Shown here one piece after another: positions 15,894 through 23,150 of a stretch of DNA of 34,364 nt. Source of the stretch: Dehalococcoidia bacterium (lineage in GTDB: Bacteria > Chloroflexota > Dehalococcoidia > GIF9 > AB-539-J10); NCBI GenBank assembly GCA_003552465.1, contig PULQ01000098.1, positions 1 to 34,364 on the forward strand, read 5' to 3'. The notes under the pieces were generated by a model, which saw nothing but the letters and a program-made list of their open reading frames with translations, ran no database searches and was not told the origin of the DNA. Numbering within the stretch: position 1 is the stretch's first letter; each line of letters starts with the position of its first letter. Both the position numbers and the translations under genes were made by a program.

Positions 15894-16428
15894 CCATCTG
15901 ATGATCATTACGTGAACCCCACGAACCTGGAGTCAGTCAGGCCACTCATAGGATACTCCATTCTGCCCTTTTTGCATAGGCGAGTGGACTATGTTGAGGC
16001 AGAGCCCGGTGCCGCCGGTCCTCGTTACAGCACGCGCAGCGGGTTTGTCGACCCGTAGCATCGCTTGGACGAGTTCACGATACTCATGGCGGCAGGGCTC
16101 TCCTGCAATGGACCTATCAGTGCACGGACTCGACCCATAAGGCTGTCCCTAAGGCATCTTGACTCAAGCCTACTCCAGCCTGACGTCTAGCAGCCGGGCA
16201 GCCCCTTGAGAGACGATGTGTCGTGAACTGTGATCCTCTATCCACCATTGTTATCGGACAGTGGCCTACGGCGCTCTGCGGAGGGTTAGCATCCAGGGTA
16301 CACCATACCAATCATGCCAACCACAAACAAGGTATCATGTCCCTGGAGTATCAAGCACAAAGACCAATGACTTGCTAATCTGACGACACCCAGCCTCAAA
16401 TGGCCCCTCTGCGTCAGTAACCGCTGCT
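15894..16428. other. 535-bp gap without a recognisable gene
   Basis: It lies between the GIY-YIG promoter and the stop of the 194-residue gene. Short open frames here (for example 16117-16311, minus) have no ribosome site and no recognisable protein pattern. I see no tRNA, no repeat array and no clear terminator. A 14-base match (16302-16315) to the promoter region at 18141 is within chance. Confidence 0.5.
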
Positions 16429-17013
16429 CTATCTATGGGTGAGATGGTCTTCCAGCCAATCCACAATCGCCTTCGTGACTTCACCGATAGTATCATCGGT
16501 TACTGCAAAGAGCGACAGTTCGTCAAACTCCACATCCGCGCTGCCTCTCTTGCTCATCAACCTGACACCGCGGACTTCCAGGGGTTTCTGCTCACGCTTC
16601 TCCGAGATCTCGTACATGAAGGGTTCGTGCTCCATGACCTGATTCTCCCCCCAGTTGATGTCGGTAAGGATACCGTAGATGACTCGTGGCGGTTGCGCCT
16701 TGCGCGTTAGCAGCGAGAAGAGAATGAACGGTGCCGCTTCGGGAGGTATGTGTCTCGCCTTCGAGGCGGTGAATACCGTATAGCCATACCGTCTCAGCAT
16801 CCACGACTCGGCGTCGGTGAGTCGACCATACTGGTTGATGTAACTCGCACTCTGGCTGTTCCACCCGCGACTCACCTTCAGGCCCAGCTGTTCGCCGACA
16901 TCCGCTGATAGTCTTTCGTGAGCGATGAATGCGAGGTCATAGATCCTCTTGGTAGCCTCAAACGCGTTTCTGGCTGTAGTCTCCGCCTTCCGGATTTGGT
17001 CTTCTGACACCAT
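16429..17013 (-). CDS. Uncharacterised protein, second gene of the PD-(D/E)XK operon
   Basis: A 194-residue soluble protein not assignable by me. The first ~45 residues form a charged helix; the middle (SWMLRRYGYTVFTASKARHIPPEA) may be a compact alpha/beta unit; the C-terminal half has strands (PPRVIYGILTDINWG; VRGVRLMSK) and ends with a helix carrying WLEDHLTHR. AAGGGGG precedes the ATG. It begins 6 bases after the stop of the nuclease-like gene at 17020, so the two are one transcript and probably one functional unit. It could be a specificity, sensor or antitoxin-type partner; nothing decides this. Confidence 0.72.
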   Translation of the reverse strand: MVSEDQIRKAETTARNAFEATKRIYDLAFIAHERLSADVGEQLGLKVSRGWNSQSASYINQYGRLTDAESWMLRRYGYTVFTASKARHIPPEAAPFILFSLLTRKAQPPRVIYGILTDINWGENQVMEHEPFMYEISEKREQKPLEVRGVRLMSKRGSADVEFDELSLFAVTDDTIGEVTKAIVDWLEDHLTHR

Positions 17014-17019
17014 AGCAGT

Positions 17020-18048
17020 TTACCCCCTTTGTTCACTCAGGATTCTGATCGCGTCTGGTCGTATAGATCTCCGTGCCAGATCGTCGGTCATGTCCGGCAT
17101 GAGCTTCGCAGCCGGTATGTCTGTCGGGTTCATTCTGCTTCCTTCGAACGCGTCCGGGTCCCACTGCAGGCTCTTCTCTCTTACCCGGAGTAGAGGGATA
17201 TCTCCTGGATCAACGTCTGGCAAGCAGTCTTCCCATGCCGGGAAAAGGCCAGTTGCCGGAACAAGATCGTAGTCTTCAACTACCACCTCATCTGGATCAT
17301 CGGCCCGATAGACTCGCACAGGGGAATAACCCTCCCTGTCTGTCATCTCCTTAAAGCCTGATAGGAATCGCGAGATGATCATTGACACCCTATCTTGCCT
17401 GTGCCCATACACTTCTATCACCTCTTCCGCGAGCTTGCCAATGTGATGCCAGCTAACCCACAGAAACCTGCGACTTACCTCATCAACATCACATGCTTCA
17501 CCCAGCATTCTGGCGCGTTTCTCAATATACCGGGGCACCGAATCACCGGCTGACACTGCGATCCCGGTGCTCTCGTCGGTGGCAGTAATGCGACAGGCAG
17601 ACGGGCGCATCTGATCCGTGTTGATTAGCACGGTATACACCTTGCGTCTGCCTTGTGTCGGAGTTACGAACATCCGCTGCCCGATCATATACTGCTGAAA
17701 CAGTTGCTCGGCTTCTATCGAATGTGACTTCTCGGCCTCCACTATGAATGTGTAGTGACCAACGATAAGCACAGCGTCGGGGACAATGTAGTGCTTGCTG
17801 CGCCTTCTCTCGGCCGGGATATCCGGACGGTTGAACTGCGTACGCCATTCTTTCGGGATTTCGTAGTCCGGCCACAGCAAGACCTCTGCCTGTTCGAAGT
17901 GCTGAGGTCTGATGTCTCGGTCAGGGTATTGGCGCTGGATCAGATCGAGGAACGGGATGAGAACAGCCTCGTCTGGCAAATGCCTCATGAGGCCGAAGAA
18001 GTCCCCGGTCAGGTCGTCCTCACTCACTCCCCACGGATAAGCAAACAC
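17020..18048 (-). CDS. Putative PD-(D/E)XK-like protein with unusual EAE active site
   Basis: A 342-residue protein. The segment IVPDAVLIVGHYTFIVEAEK (residues 88-107) has the strand-turn-strand form of a PD-(D/E)XK core, with Asp91 and Glu104, but the usual Lys is displaced: E-A-E-K rather than E-x-K. The downstream helix and strand (about 110-150) fit the fold; the C-terminal half is unknown. The start is set at GTG 18048 by AAGGAG 5 bases upstream; the ATG at 18084 lies in a palindrome and has no ribosome site. It leads a two-gene operon. A nuclease role is an inference, and the shifted lysine may mean altered or lost catalysis. Confidence 0.65.
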   Translation of the reverse strand: MFAYPWGVSEDDLTGDFFGLMRHLPDEAVLIPFLDLIQRQYPDRDIRPQHFEQAEVLLWPDYEIPKEWRTQFNRPDIPAERRRSKHYIVPDAVLIVGHYTFIVEAEKSHSIEAEQLFQQYMIGQRMFVTPTQGRRKVYTVLINTDQMRPSACRITATDESTGIAVSAGDSVPRYIEKRARMLGEACDVDEVSRRFLWVSWHHIGKLAEEVIEVYGHRQDRVSMIISRFLSGFKEMTDREGYSPVRVYRADDPDEVVVEDYDLVPATGLFPAWEDCLPDVDPGDIPLLRVREKSLQWDPDAFEGSRMNPTDIPAAKLMPDMTDDLARRSIRPDAIRILSEQRG

Positions 18049-18080
18049 TCCGACTCCTTCTTCCTGGTTGACTGGCGGGC

Positions 18081-18094
18081 ACATCTGCAGATGT
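18081..18094. repeat. Perfect 14-bp palindrome (operator candidate)
   Basis: ACATCTGCAGATGT is fully self-complementary with no spacer. It lies 33-46 bases before GTG 18048, downstream of the likely promoter at 18170-18141, where a bound dimer would block elongation or initiation of the two-gene operon. Confidence 0.5.
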
Positions 18095-18140
18095 CGGCGC
18101 AGCCAGCGACTGCTTCAGGGCACACCGCGCACCATGCAGA

Positions 18141-18170
18141 ACCATACCAATCATCCTCACCATGCGTCAA
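18141..18170 (-). promoter_or_regulatory. Likely promoter of the two-gene PD-(D/E)XK operon
   Basis: On the minus strand, TTGACG (18170-18165) and TATGGT (18146-18141) are 18 bases apart, predicting a start near 18134 and an 86-base leader containing the 14-bp palindrome. Confidence 0.45.
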
Positions 18171-18570
18171 ACACCCAGTCTCGAGGGCAGCGGTTGGCAC
18201 TACACGATCCGTTGCACTGTGCAGGAGTCGCTCTGGGGTCCCTGACATCATGACACTACTGCCCGAGATCCGGCACACAGCAGCCGCCTGATGTCGTGCG
18301 CTCCAACTGATCCCGCCGGCCGGGCGTAAGCGGAAGATGACAGAGAAGCTAGTCCCTGGCCCCGCCCAGACATCGCCTGATTTGGTCGCAAATCTTGACT
18401 CTACATAGAGAATCTGCAGCGAGAATGGTCAGGTCGATATCAAGATACTGCCGGTGGGAAATCGGTGTCAGAATCCCTGGTAAAACGCATCGGCAGCTCC
18501 CCTAACGCGGAGGATGGAGATGGGTTCATGCATCCCAAAGCGATCAGCCGACGCAGGCTGTCCTTCAGTA
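18171..18570. other. 400-bp gap without a recognisable gene
   Basis: It lies between the stop of the winged-helix gene and the promoter of the PD-(D/E)XK operon. I see no credible open frame, RNA gene or repeat family in it. Confidence 0.5.
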
Positions 18571-18993
18571 TCAGGGGCGTCGCCGAAACCGCACCGACCT
18601 GCCCTTCTTAACAGCGTTCAGTAGCCCATCCTGCGTTAGCTTCCTCAAGTTCGCTCTAACGCCAGTGTCTGTGAAGGTGAGCCCCGCGTCACTCAATCGT
18701 TGTTTGATCTCTGCAGTAGAGCGAGGCTTGTCAAAGAAGCCCGCCTCCAGATCGTCCCGCATCGTCGCCATGACAGTAGCCGGTTTTCGCGTGCGCGGCT
18801 TGGCAACCGCTGCATTCCTCTTCTGGGACACGCGACTGGCTTTCTCCGGTACGGCTACAGTATCCTGCGGCAAGCCCAGCAGTCCTCTGATGCCGGGCCC
18901 GTACATGTCAAGACAGTGTCTTACGAAATCAGCAGGACCCTCGATCTCAATGATGCCTTCCTTGAGGTTTATCACGACCTTTGCATCTTCCAT
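18571..18993 (-). CDS. Small protein with C-terminal winged-helix domain
   Basis: A 140-residue protein. The N-terminal ~45 residues form short strands and a helix (VVINLKEGIIEIEGPADFV) of unknown type. A basic Lys/Arg/Ala linker follows (about 55-80). The C-terminal ~60 residues resemble a winged helix: STAEIKQRLSDAGL, TDTGVRANLRKLTQ as the recognition helix, and a basic wing KKGRSVRFRRRP. It probably binds DNA, perhaps as a local regulator, but the target is unknown. AAGGAGG lies about 8 bases before the ATG, and TATAAT (19048-19043) gives a leader of about 43 bases. It is a single gene, 130 bp downstream of the Pif1 stop on the same strand. Confidence 0.7.
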   Translation of the reverse strand: MEDAKVVINLKEGIIEIEGPADFVRHCLDMYGPGIRGLLGLPQDTVAVPEKASRVSQKRNAAVAKPRTRKPATVMATMRDDLEAGFFDKPRSTAEIKQRLSDAGLTFTDTGVRANLRKLTQDGLLNAVKKGRSVRFRRRP

Positions 18994-19042
18994 CGGGTTT
19001 CCCTCCTTGCACTATTGCACGAATCGTATCTGTGCTTTACTC

Positions 19043-19048
19043 ATTATA
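19043..19048 (-). promoter_or_regulatory. -10 element (TATAAT) for the winged-helix gene
   Basis: A perfect TATAAT on the minus strand upstream of ATG 18993, with no clear -35. It gives the gene a transcript separate from the Pif1 gene upstream. Confidence 0.4.
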
Positions 19049-19123
19049 GCACCAAGATCATAGTGCCGGAGGATAACTCCAACCCAACTCTTCATCGTCT
19101 GCTGTGATCTGACCCACTACCTT

Positions 19124-20689
19124 TCACGCCTCGCGGATCTCCAGTATCCTGTCAACCCGGAAGACTCTCTCTTCTTTCCGCTTGAGGCAGAAGGCGCGCA
19201 CGCCGATGTAGCTCTTGCCGGAGTACTCCATCTCTCCAACTACCTCTGGTCTGATACGCCTTCTTGACTTCTCATCATTGGGTTTTAGGTATGTTATGTC
19301 GAGCAGCGCCTCGTGCTCGATTGCCTGCCTGATCACCTCAACCTTATCATCAACGGGGAGGGCGCGTGCGGCCTTTCCGTATTGATACTTCGTCAAGAAC
19401 TTGACCACCCGGTAATCGGTCCAGATATGCTTTTTCAGAATCGGCTTCTTCAGGACAATGCCATCCAGCGTAGTGCATCGGCTCAACGCCACATAGGTCT
19501 GCCCGTGAGCGAACGCCCCTCGTCCGATATCAATGATCACCCTGTCGAACGTCTTGCCCTGGCTCTTGTGGATGGTCACCGCCCAGGCCAGCATAAGTGG
19601 GTATTGCTTGAATCTGCCGATGACTTCGGACTCAAGATGACCCTCCCGGACTGAGAAACTGTAGATCTCCCAGGTATGAGGCGTAATGTCTACAGTCTGA
19701 CCGTCGGCCAGTTCAGCCACTATGATGTCTTCGCCATTCTCTCGGATCACATCGATGATCTTCCCAACACTGCCATTAACCCAGCGACCATAGGGGTCGT
19801 TACTGACCATCATGATCTGCGCTCCCACCTTTACCACAAGGTCAACCGATGTGGGGAGATACTCGGCGGTGAACCTTCCTTCGATCTGTCCGGTAAAGGT
19901 ATAGGGCGTAGCATTCAGCCTTGCCAGCTCCCCAGTGTTGATCTCCTCAGCCAGCTTGTTGACTGTGGTCAGATAGACGTAGAAGTCATCGGCGGGTGGC
20001 TCGAACTCCGGCATGTGTCTGTCATTGAGGAGAGCTAACTCCTCCTCAGTAACGGAGTTGTTACGGATGGCGTTGAGCAGGTTGATGAAGTGCTCGTCAC
20101 GCTGGCGATAGACCTTCTCCAGTTCCACGAACTCCATGTCCAGCGAATCAAGCACCCTGGCGCTGTAGAAGTACGGAGTCTCGTAGACCGACCCGAACAC
20201 TTCCTTCTCAGTGCCTACGACAACGGGTGGTAACTGGTAGAGGTCGCCGATGAACACCATCTGAACCCCGCCGAAGGGCTTGCTGGCCCTCGGCCCATTG
20301 AGCCGTAGAAACGCATCCACGCAGTCCAGCAGGTCCGCTCTTACCATGGAGATCTCGTCAATGACAATGGCATCAAGGTTCCTGTAGATGCTCCTGGTCT
20401 CGGCATCAGGGTGGGTCTTCTTGACCTGGTCAATGGTTATGCCAGGCCTGAACCTGAAGAAGGAATGGATGGTCTGCCCCTTGACATTGAGGGCGGCAAC
20501 GCCAGTCGGAGCTAGCACCGCCACCTGCTTCTTCGTGGCATGCTGAAAGTAGTCCAGCAGTGTCGATTTGCCCGTTCCTGCCCGCCCTGTGATGAAGATG
20601 TTCCTGCCGGTGTGCTCCATGGTATGCAGAGCATGTTCAAACTGCTCGTTCAGCTCTATTGTCGCCTGTCTACGTCGTGGCTGCTGCAT
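19124..20689 (-). CDS. Pif1-family helicase with C-terminal WYL domain
   Basis: A 521-residue superfamily 1B 5'-3' DNA helicase. Walker A is GRAGTGKS (residues 35-42); motif Ib region 'LAPTGVAALNV.GQTIHSFF'; Walker B 'DAIVIDEISMV'; motif III 'FIGDLYQLPPV'; motif V 'AWAVTIHKSQGKTFDRVI'; motif VI 'GQTYVALSRCTTLDGI'. The last ~70 residues (about 452-521) are a WYL domain: 'AIEHEALLDITYLKPN', 'RIRPEVVGEMEYSGKSYIGVRAFC', then 'R.FRVDRI'. Bacterial Pif1 proteins with a C-terminal WYL domain that contacts single-stranded DNA are known (for example from Thermotoga), so the fusion is not new. A consensus -10 ends 10 bases before the ATG, and there is no ribosome site, implying a nearly leaderless message. 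Confidence 0.93.
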   Translation of the reverse strand: MQQPRRRQATIELNEQFEHALHTMEHTGRNIFITGRAGTGKSTLLDYFQHATKKQVAVLAPTGVAALNVKGQTIHSFFRFRPGITIDQVKKTHPDAETRSIYRNLDAIVIDEISMVRADLLDCVDAFLRLNGPRASKPFGGVQMVFIGDLYQLPPVVVGTEKEVFGSVYETPYFYSARVLDSLDMEFVELEKVYRQRDEHFINLLNAIRNNSVTEEELALLNDRHMPEFEPPADDFYVYLTTVNKLAEEINTGELARLNATPYTFTGQIEGRFTAEYLPTSVDLVVKVGAQIMMVSNDPYGRWVNGSVGKIIDVIRENGEDIIVAELADGQTVDITPHTWEIYSFSVREGHLESEVIGRFKQYPLMLAWAVTIHKSQGKTFDRVIIDIGRGAFAHGQTYVALSRCTTLDGIVLKKPILKKHIWTDYRVVKFLTKYQYGKAARALPVDDKVEVIRQAIEHEALLDITYLKPNDEKSRRRIRPEVVGEMEYSGKSYIGVRAFCLKRKEERVFRVDRILEIREA

Positions 20690-20698
20690 CTGGCGCCC

Positions 20699-20725
20699 AT
20701 TATACCTGCGTTGTCACATGGACAA
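20699..20725 (-). promoter_or_regulatory. Promoter of the Pif1-WYL gene, nearly leaderless
   Basis: On the minus strand, TTGTCC (20725-20720) precedes TATAAT (20704-20699) by 15 bases. Transcription would start near 20692, about 3 bases before ATG 20689, and no ribosome site is present. Confidence 0.5.
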
Positions 20726-20896
20726 GAAATCGGCGGCAGGAAAAGGAGAGGGGAGTCATGCTACTCTGTGAAGCTGCTCGTGAACTCACCTTCATGGTTT
20801 GACGGCACCGACTGGCTGCCTTACTATGGACTTAACTGAGCGCGAGGGCGACTGCAGGATCCGAGGCTGGAACAGATAGGAAAGGAGCCTGGAAAC

Positions 20897-21055
20897 ATGG
20901 AGATCATACTCGTCAAAGAGAAGGAGACACCGGGTACCTGGAGGTACAAAGAGAAGAAAGAAGACCGTCCTATGACGGTCTACTTGACGAAAGAGCAGGT
21001 CAAAGAACTGGGCAACCCGGACTCCATCAAGATCACGATAACAGCGGCGAAGTAG
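20897..21055 (+). CDS. 52-residue uncharacterised protein upstream of the metallopeptidase
   Basis: The frame begins with ATG at 20897, preceded by AAAGGAG at good distance, and ends at TAG 21053-21055. The protein is Lys/Glu-rich, beginning MEIILVKEKETPGTWRY, and ends in a strand-like KITITAAK. A central TVYLTKEQVKELGNP looks like a strand and short helix, so it could be a tiny beta-alpha-beta domain. Its stop is only 5 bases before the ATG of the metallopeptidase gene, which lacks its own ribosome site, so the two are likely coupled. It is divergent from the Pif1 gene. The 190 bases upstream (20705-20896) show only a 23-codon open frame and no convincing gene. Confidence 0.65.
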   Translation: MEIILVKEKETPGTWRYKEKKEDRPMTVYLTKEQVKELGNPDSIKITITAAK

Positions 21056-21060
21056 AGTAG

Positions 21061-22005
21061 ATGGTGCAATCAAAGACGGTAGAGATTGCCGGCGTTGGAC
21101 CGGTCCTCTTTGAGCGCAGCAGAAAGGCCCGGCGGTTGATCATCTCCGTGAGGCCATCGGCACAGGTTCGTGTCGCTGTGCCCTATGGATCATCCTTCCA
21201 GAGAGCCGAGGAGTTCGTGCACGCCAAGGTGGACTGGATACAGGGGCAGTTGGTCAAGATGAGGGCGCATTCACAGAGCGAAGGTTCTACCAAGCCTGCC
21301 GTCGACATCATCGACAAAGAAGAAGCCAGACGGAAACTCATAGCCAGGCTGGAGTACCTGGCTGCCCAACACGACTTTAGCTATAACAAGGTGTTCATCC
21401 GCAATCAAAAGACGAGGCTGGGCACCTGCTCCAGCAAGAACAACATCGGCCTTAACATCAAGGTTAGCTGCCTGCCCCAAGAGCTAATGGACTATGTGAT
21501 TCTGCACGAGCTTGCTCACACCAGGGTCAAGAACCACGGCAAGGAGTTCTGGATGCTGATGGATAAGCTGGTGGGAGACGGAAAGGCTGAGGCAAAGAGG
21601 GTACGTGAATACAGCATCCGCCATCTTCTGGGGTCTCCGCAAATGCCGGTCGGCCAGCCAACGACGAAGGAGGGAAGAGTGATAGAAAGCTATGAACTGT
21701 TGGCCAGTGCCATATTCTGTACGCCGGTCAGAGCAGCGGACATTCGTACGCTCAAGGAAACCGCGGACACTCTAATCGAGCAGCTGCCCATTGGCCTGCC
21801 GCAGTATCACTCCCGCAACCAGGCTGTTCTGCGTGCCCTGTTCGGGCTGGACGGTGAGCCCAAGAGTCGAGCCGAGATCGGCAGCGAGGTGGGGCTATCG
21901 CCAGAGAGGATCAGGCAGATAAGGAATCAGGCGTTGCGAATGCTCAGACATCCATCAAGAAGTAAGGAGCTATCCAGGCTGATTGTGACGGCTGGACCTA
22001 GGTAG
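21061..22005 (+). CDS. YgjP-type metallopeptidase fused to a sigma-70 region 4 domain
   Basis: A 314-residue protein with two clear parts. Residues 1-190 are a YgjP/DUF45-type zinc metallopeptidase: N-terminal beta-rich domain with 'RRLIISVRPSAQVRVAVP', the block 'RNQKTRLGTCSSKNNIGLN', and the active site HELAH (149-153) with third ligand His159 in 'KNHGKEFW'. Residues 255-306 match sigma-70 region 4: AVLRALFGLDGEPKSRAEIG, then a GLSPERIRQIRNQALRMLRH helix-turn-helix like that which contacts the -35 element. Residues 190-255 are a linker. The frame is continuous, so this is one protein and not two. No ribosome site; probably coupled to the 52-residue gene. The fusion suggests a peptidase targeted to promoters or a transcription regulator. 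Confidence 0.88.
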   Translation: MVQSKTVEIAGVGPVLFERSRKARRLIISVRPSAQVRVAVPYGSSFQRAEEFVHAKVDWIQGQLVKMRAHSQSEGSTKPAVDIIDKEEARRKLIARLEYLAAQHDFSYNKVFIRNQKTRLGTCSSKNNIGLNIKVSCLPQELMDYVILHELAHTRVKNHGKEFWMLMDKLVGDGKAEAKRVREYSIRHLLGSPQMPVGQPTTKEGRVIESYELLASAIFCTPVRAADIRTLKETADTLIEQLPIGLPQYHSRNQAVLRALFGLDGEPKSRAEIGSEVGLSPERIRQIRNQALRMLRHPSRSKELSRLIVTAGPR

Positions 22006-22202
22006 CCAGACGGCCCAACATTTCTGACTTCTGTGCAGCCCCGTCAACTGAAATGGAGAGCCAGACTTTGCAACTAACCTGCTGGGTCTTGTCAAACAAT
22101 GCATGCCATGATAGACTCTGCAGCGCAGATGATCCCTTATTGCAGAGCGGGTGATTTGCTGTTCACTACGGAAACGAGTCATTGGAGCTGAAAGGAGCAA
22201 AC

Positions 22203-22898
22203 ATGTCTGTTGATGCACAGCTGGTCCGTAAGTTGGTCGAGTGCCTCGACGAGGTTGCCAAGGAGTTTCATGTGGAGGGCGACAGTGGATTCTGGTGTGA
22301 AGCCGATGCCCTGAGCAGGCTATTTCATCTTCTGCGATCTGACAGCACCATGATCAGCCAGTCGTATGGGCAACGACAGGTGGCCGTGCCCTTGATTCAC
22401 ATGCAGGTTCCCGCACGGGTGCTTCCTCCTGGCAAGCGAACGAAGTGGTATGATCTTGTCCTGTTCAACTCCGAGAATGCCTGCAGAGTCGGAGATGAGG
22501 ACATGCGGTACCTAGACTACAGCAGGCAAATCGCCAACAAGAGAGGTGCCTTGGCAGTTGTTGAAGCGACGATGTGTGGTGATACCGTTCAGCCAGGCAA
22601 GATCAGCAAGATATCAAACGACATCGAGAAGATGCGACTCAACATACTTGCAGGGCAGATTGACTACGGGTTTGTGGCTGTGTTCTGCTGGACATTCTCC
22701 GCACCTGGCAGTAGTCAGAAGCCCCGGACATCGCGTCGAGTGTCCAAGTTCGATGATGACATAAAGAAGCTCAGTATGCTACTGGACCGAACATGCCCCG
22801 GCGAGGAGCTTAGGGACAGAGTCTTCATACTCTATGCGTCTGACAGCGGAAACGATCCACCGTTAACGTGGCTTCCGACTAGGCCGTCGCCATGCTAG
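22203..22898 (+). CDS. Uncharacterised protein, possible degenerate nuclease
   Basis: A 231-residue protein that I cannot assign. The pattern E-ADALSRLFHLL (near 30), then 'KWYDLVLFN' (about 90), then ALAVVEATMCGD (about 120) follows the spacing of a PD-(D/E)XK core, with an Asp and a Glu in the right strands, but the expected Lys after the Glu is replaced by 'ATM'. It may be an inactive member or a different fold. The C-terminal part alternates strands (YGFVAVFCWTFS; RVFILYAS). Start 22203 is set by AAAGGAG 6 bases upstream. It stands alone, 197 bp downstream of the metallopeptidase gene on the same strand. Confidence 0.6.
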   Translation: MSVDAQLVRKLVECLDEVAKEFHVEGDSGFWCEADALSRLFHLLRSDSTMISQSYGQRQVAVPLIHMQVPARVLPPGKRTKWYDLVLFNSENACRVGDEDMRYLDYSRQIANKRGALAVVEATMCGDTVQPGKISKISNDIEKMRLNILAGQIDYGFVAVFCWTFSAPGSSQKPRTSRRVSKFDDDIKKLSMLLDRTCPGEELRDRVFILYASDSGNDPPLTWLPTRPSPC

Positions 22899-23150
22899 CA
22901 GCTTGGATGGGACTGCCCTCTTCAGCGGGACGTCGCCAGTCACAATCTCCCTTCAGTTCACCATCTGCTATCGCGTGACCACTGGGTAGGGTCGATCTGA
23001 GGCAGATTGCTGGCCTGACCTCCAATGGATTACTTGGTACTCAACATCTTCACCTTAGTCTAATCTCAGTTTCTGACCCGCTCACAAGGTGATGCGCGCA
23101 CCAGTACCCTGGCACTCTATCATCGATACCCGCCGCGATTACTGTTGCAC

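Noticed and set aside
16117-16311. Open frame of 64 codons on the minus strand in the gap
   Set aside because: No ribosome site, no recognisable protein pattern, and it lies in a region with no other coding signal.
16302-18154. Exact 14-base repeat ACCATACCAATCAT at 16302 and 18141
   Set aside because: About two such 14-mer matches are expected by chance in a window this long, and only one copy lies in a promoter-like setting.
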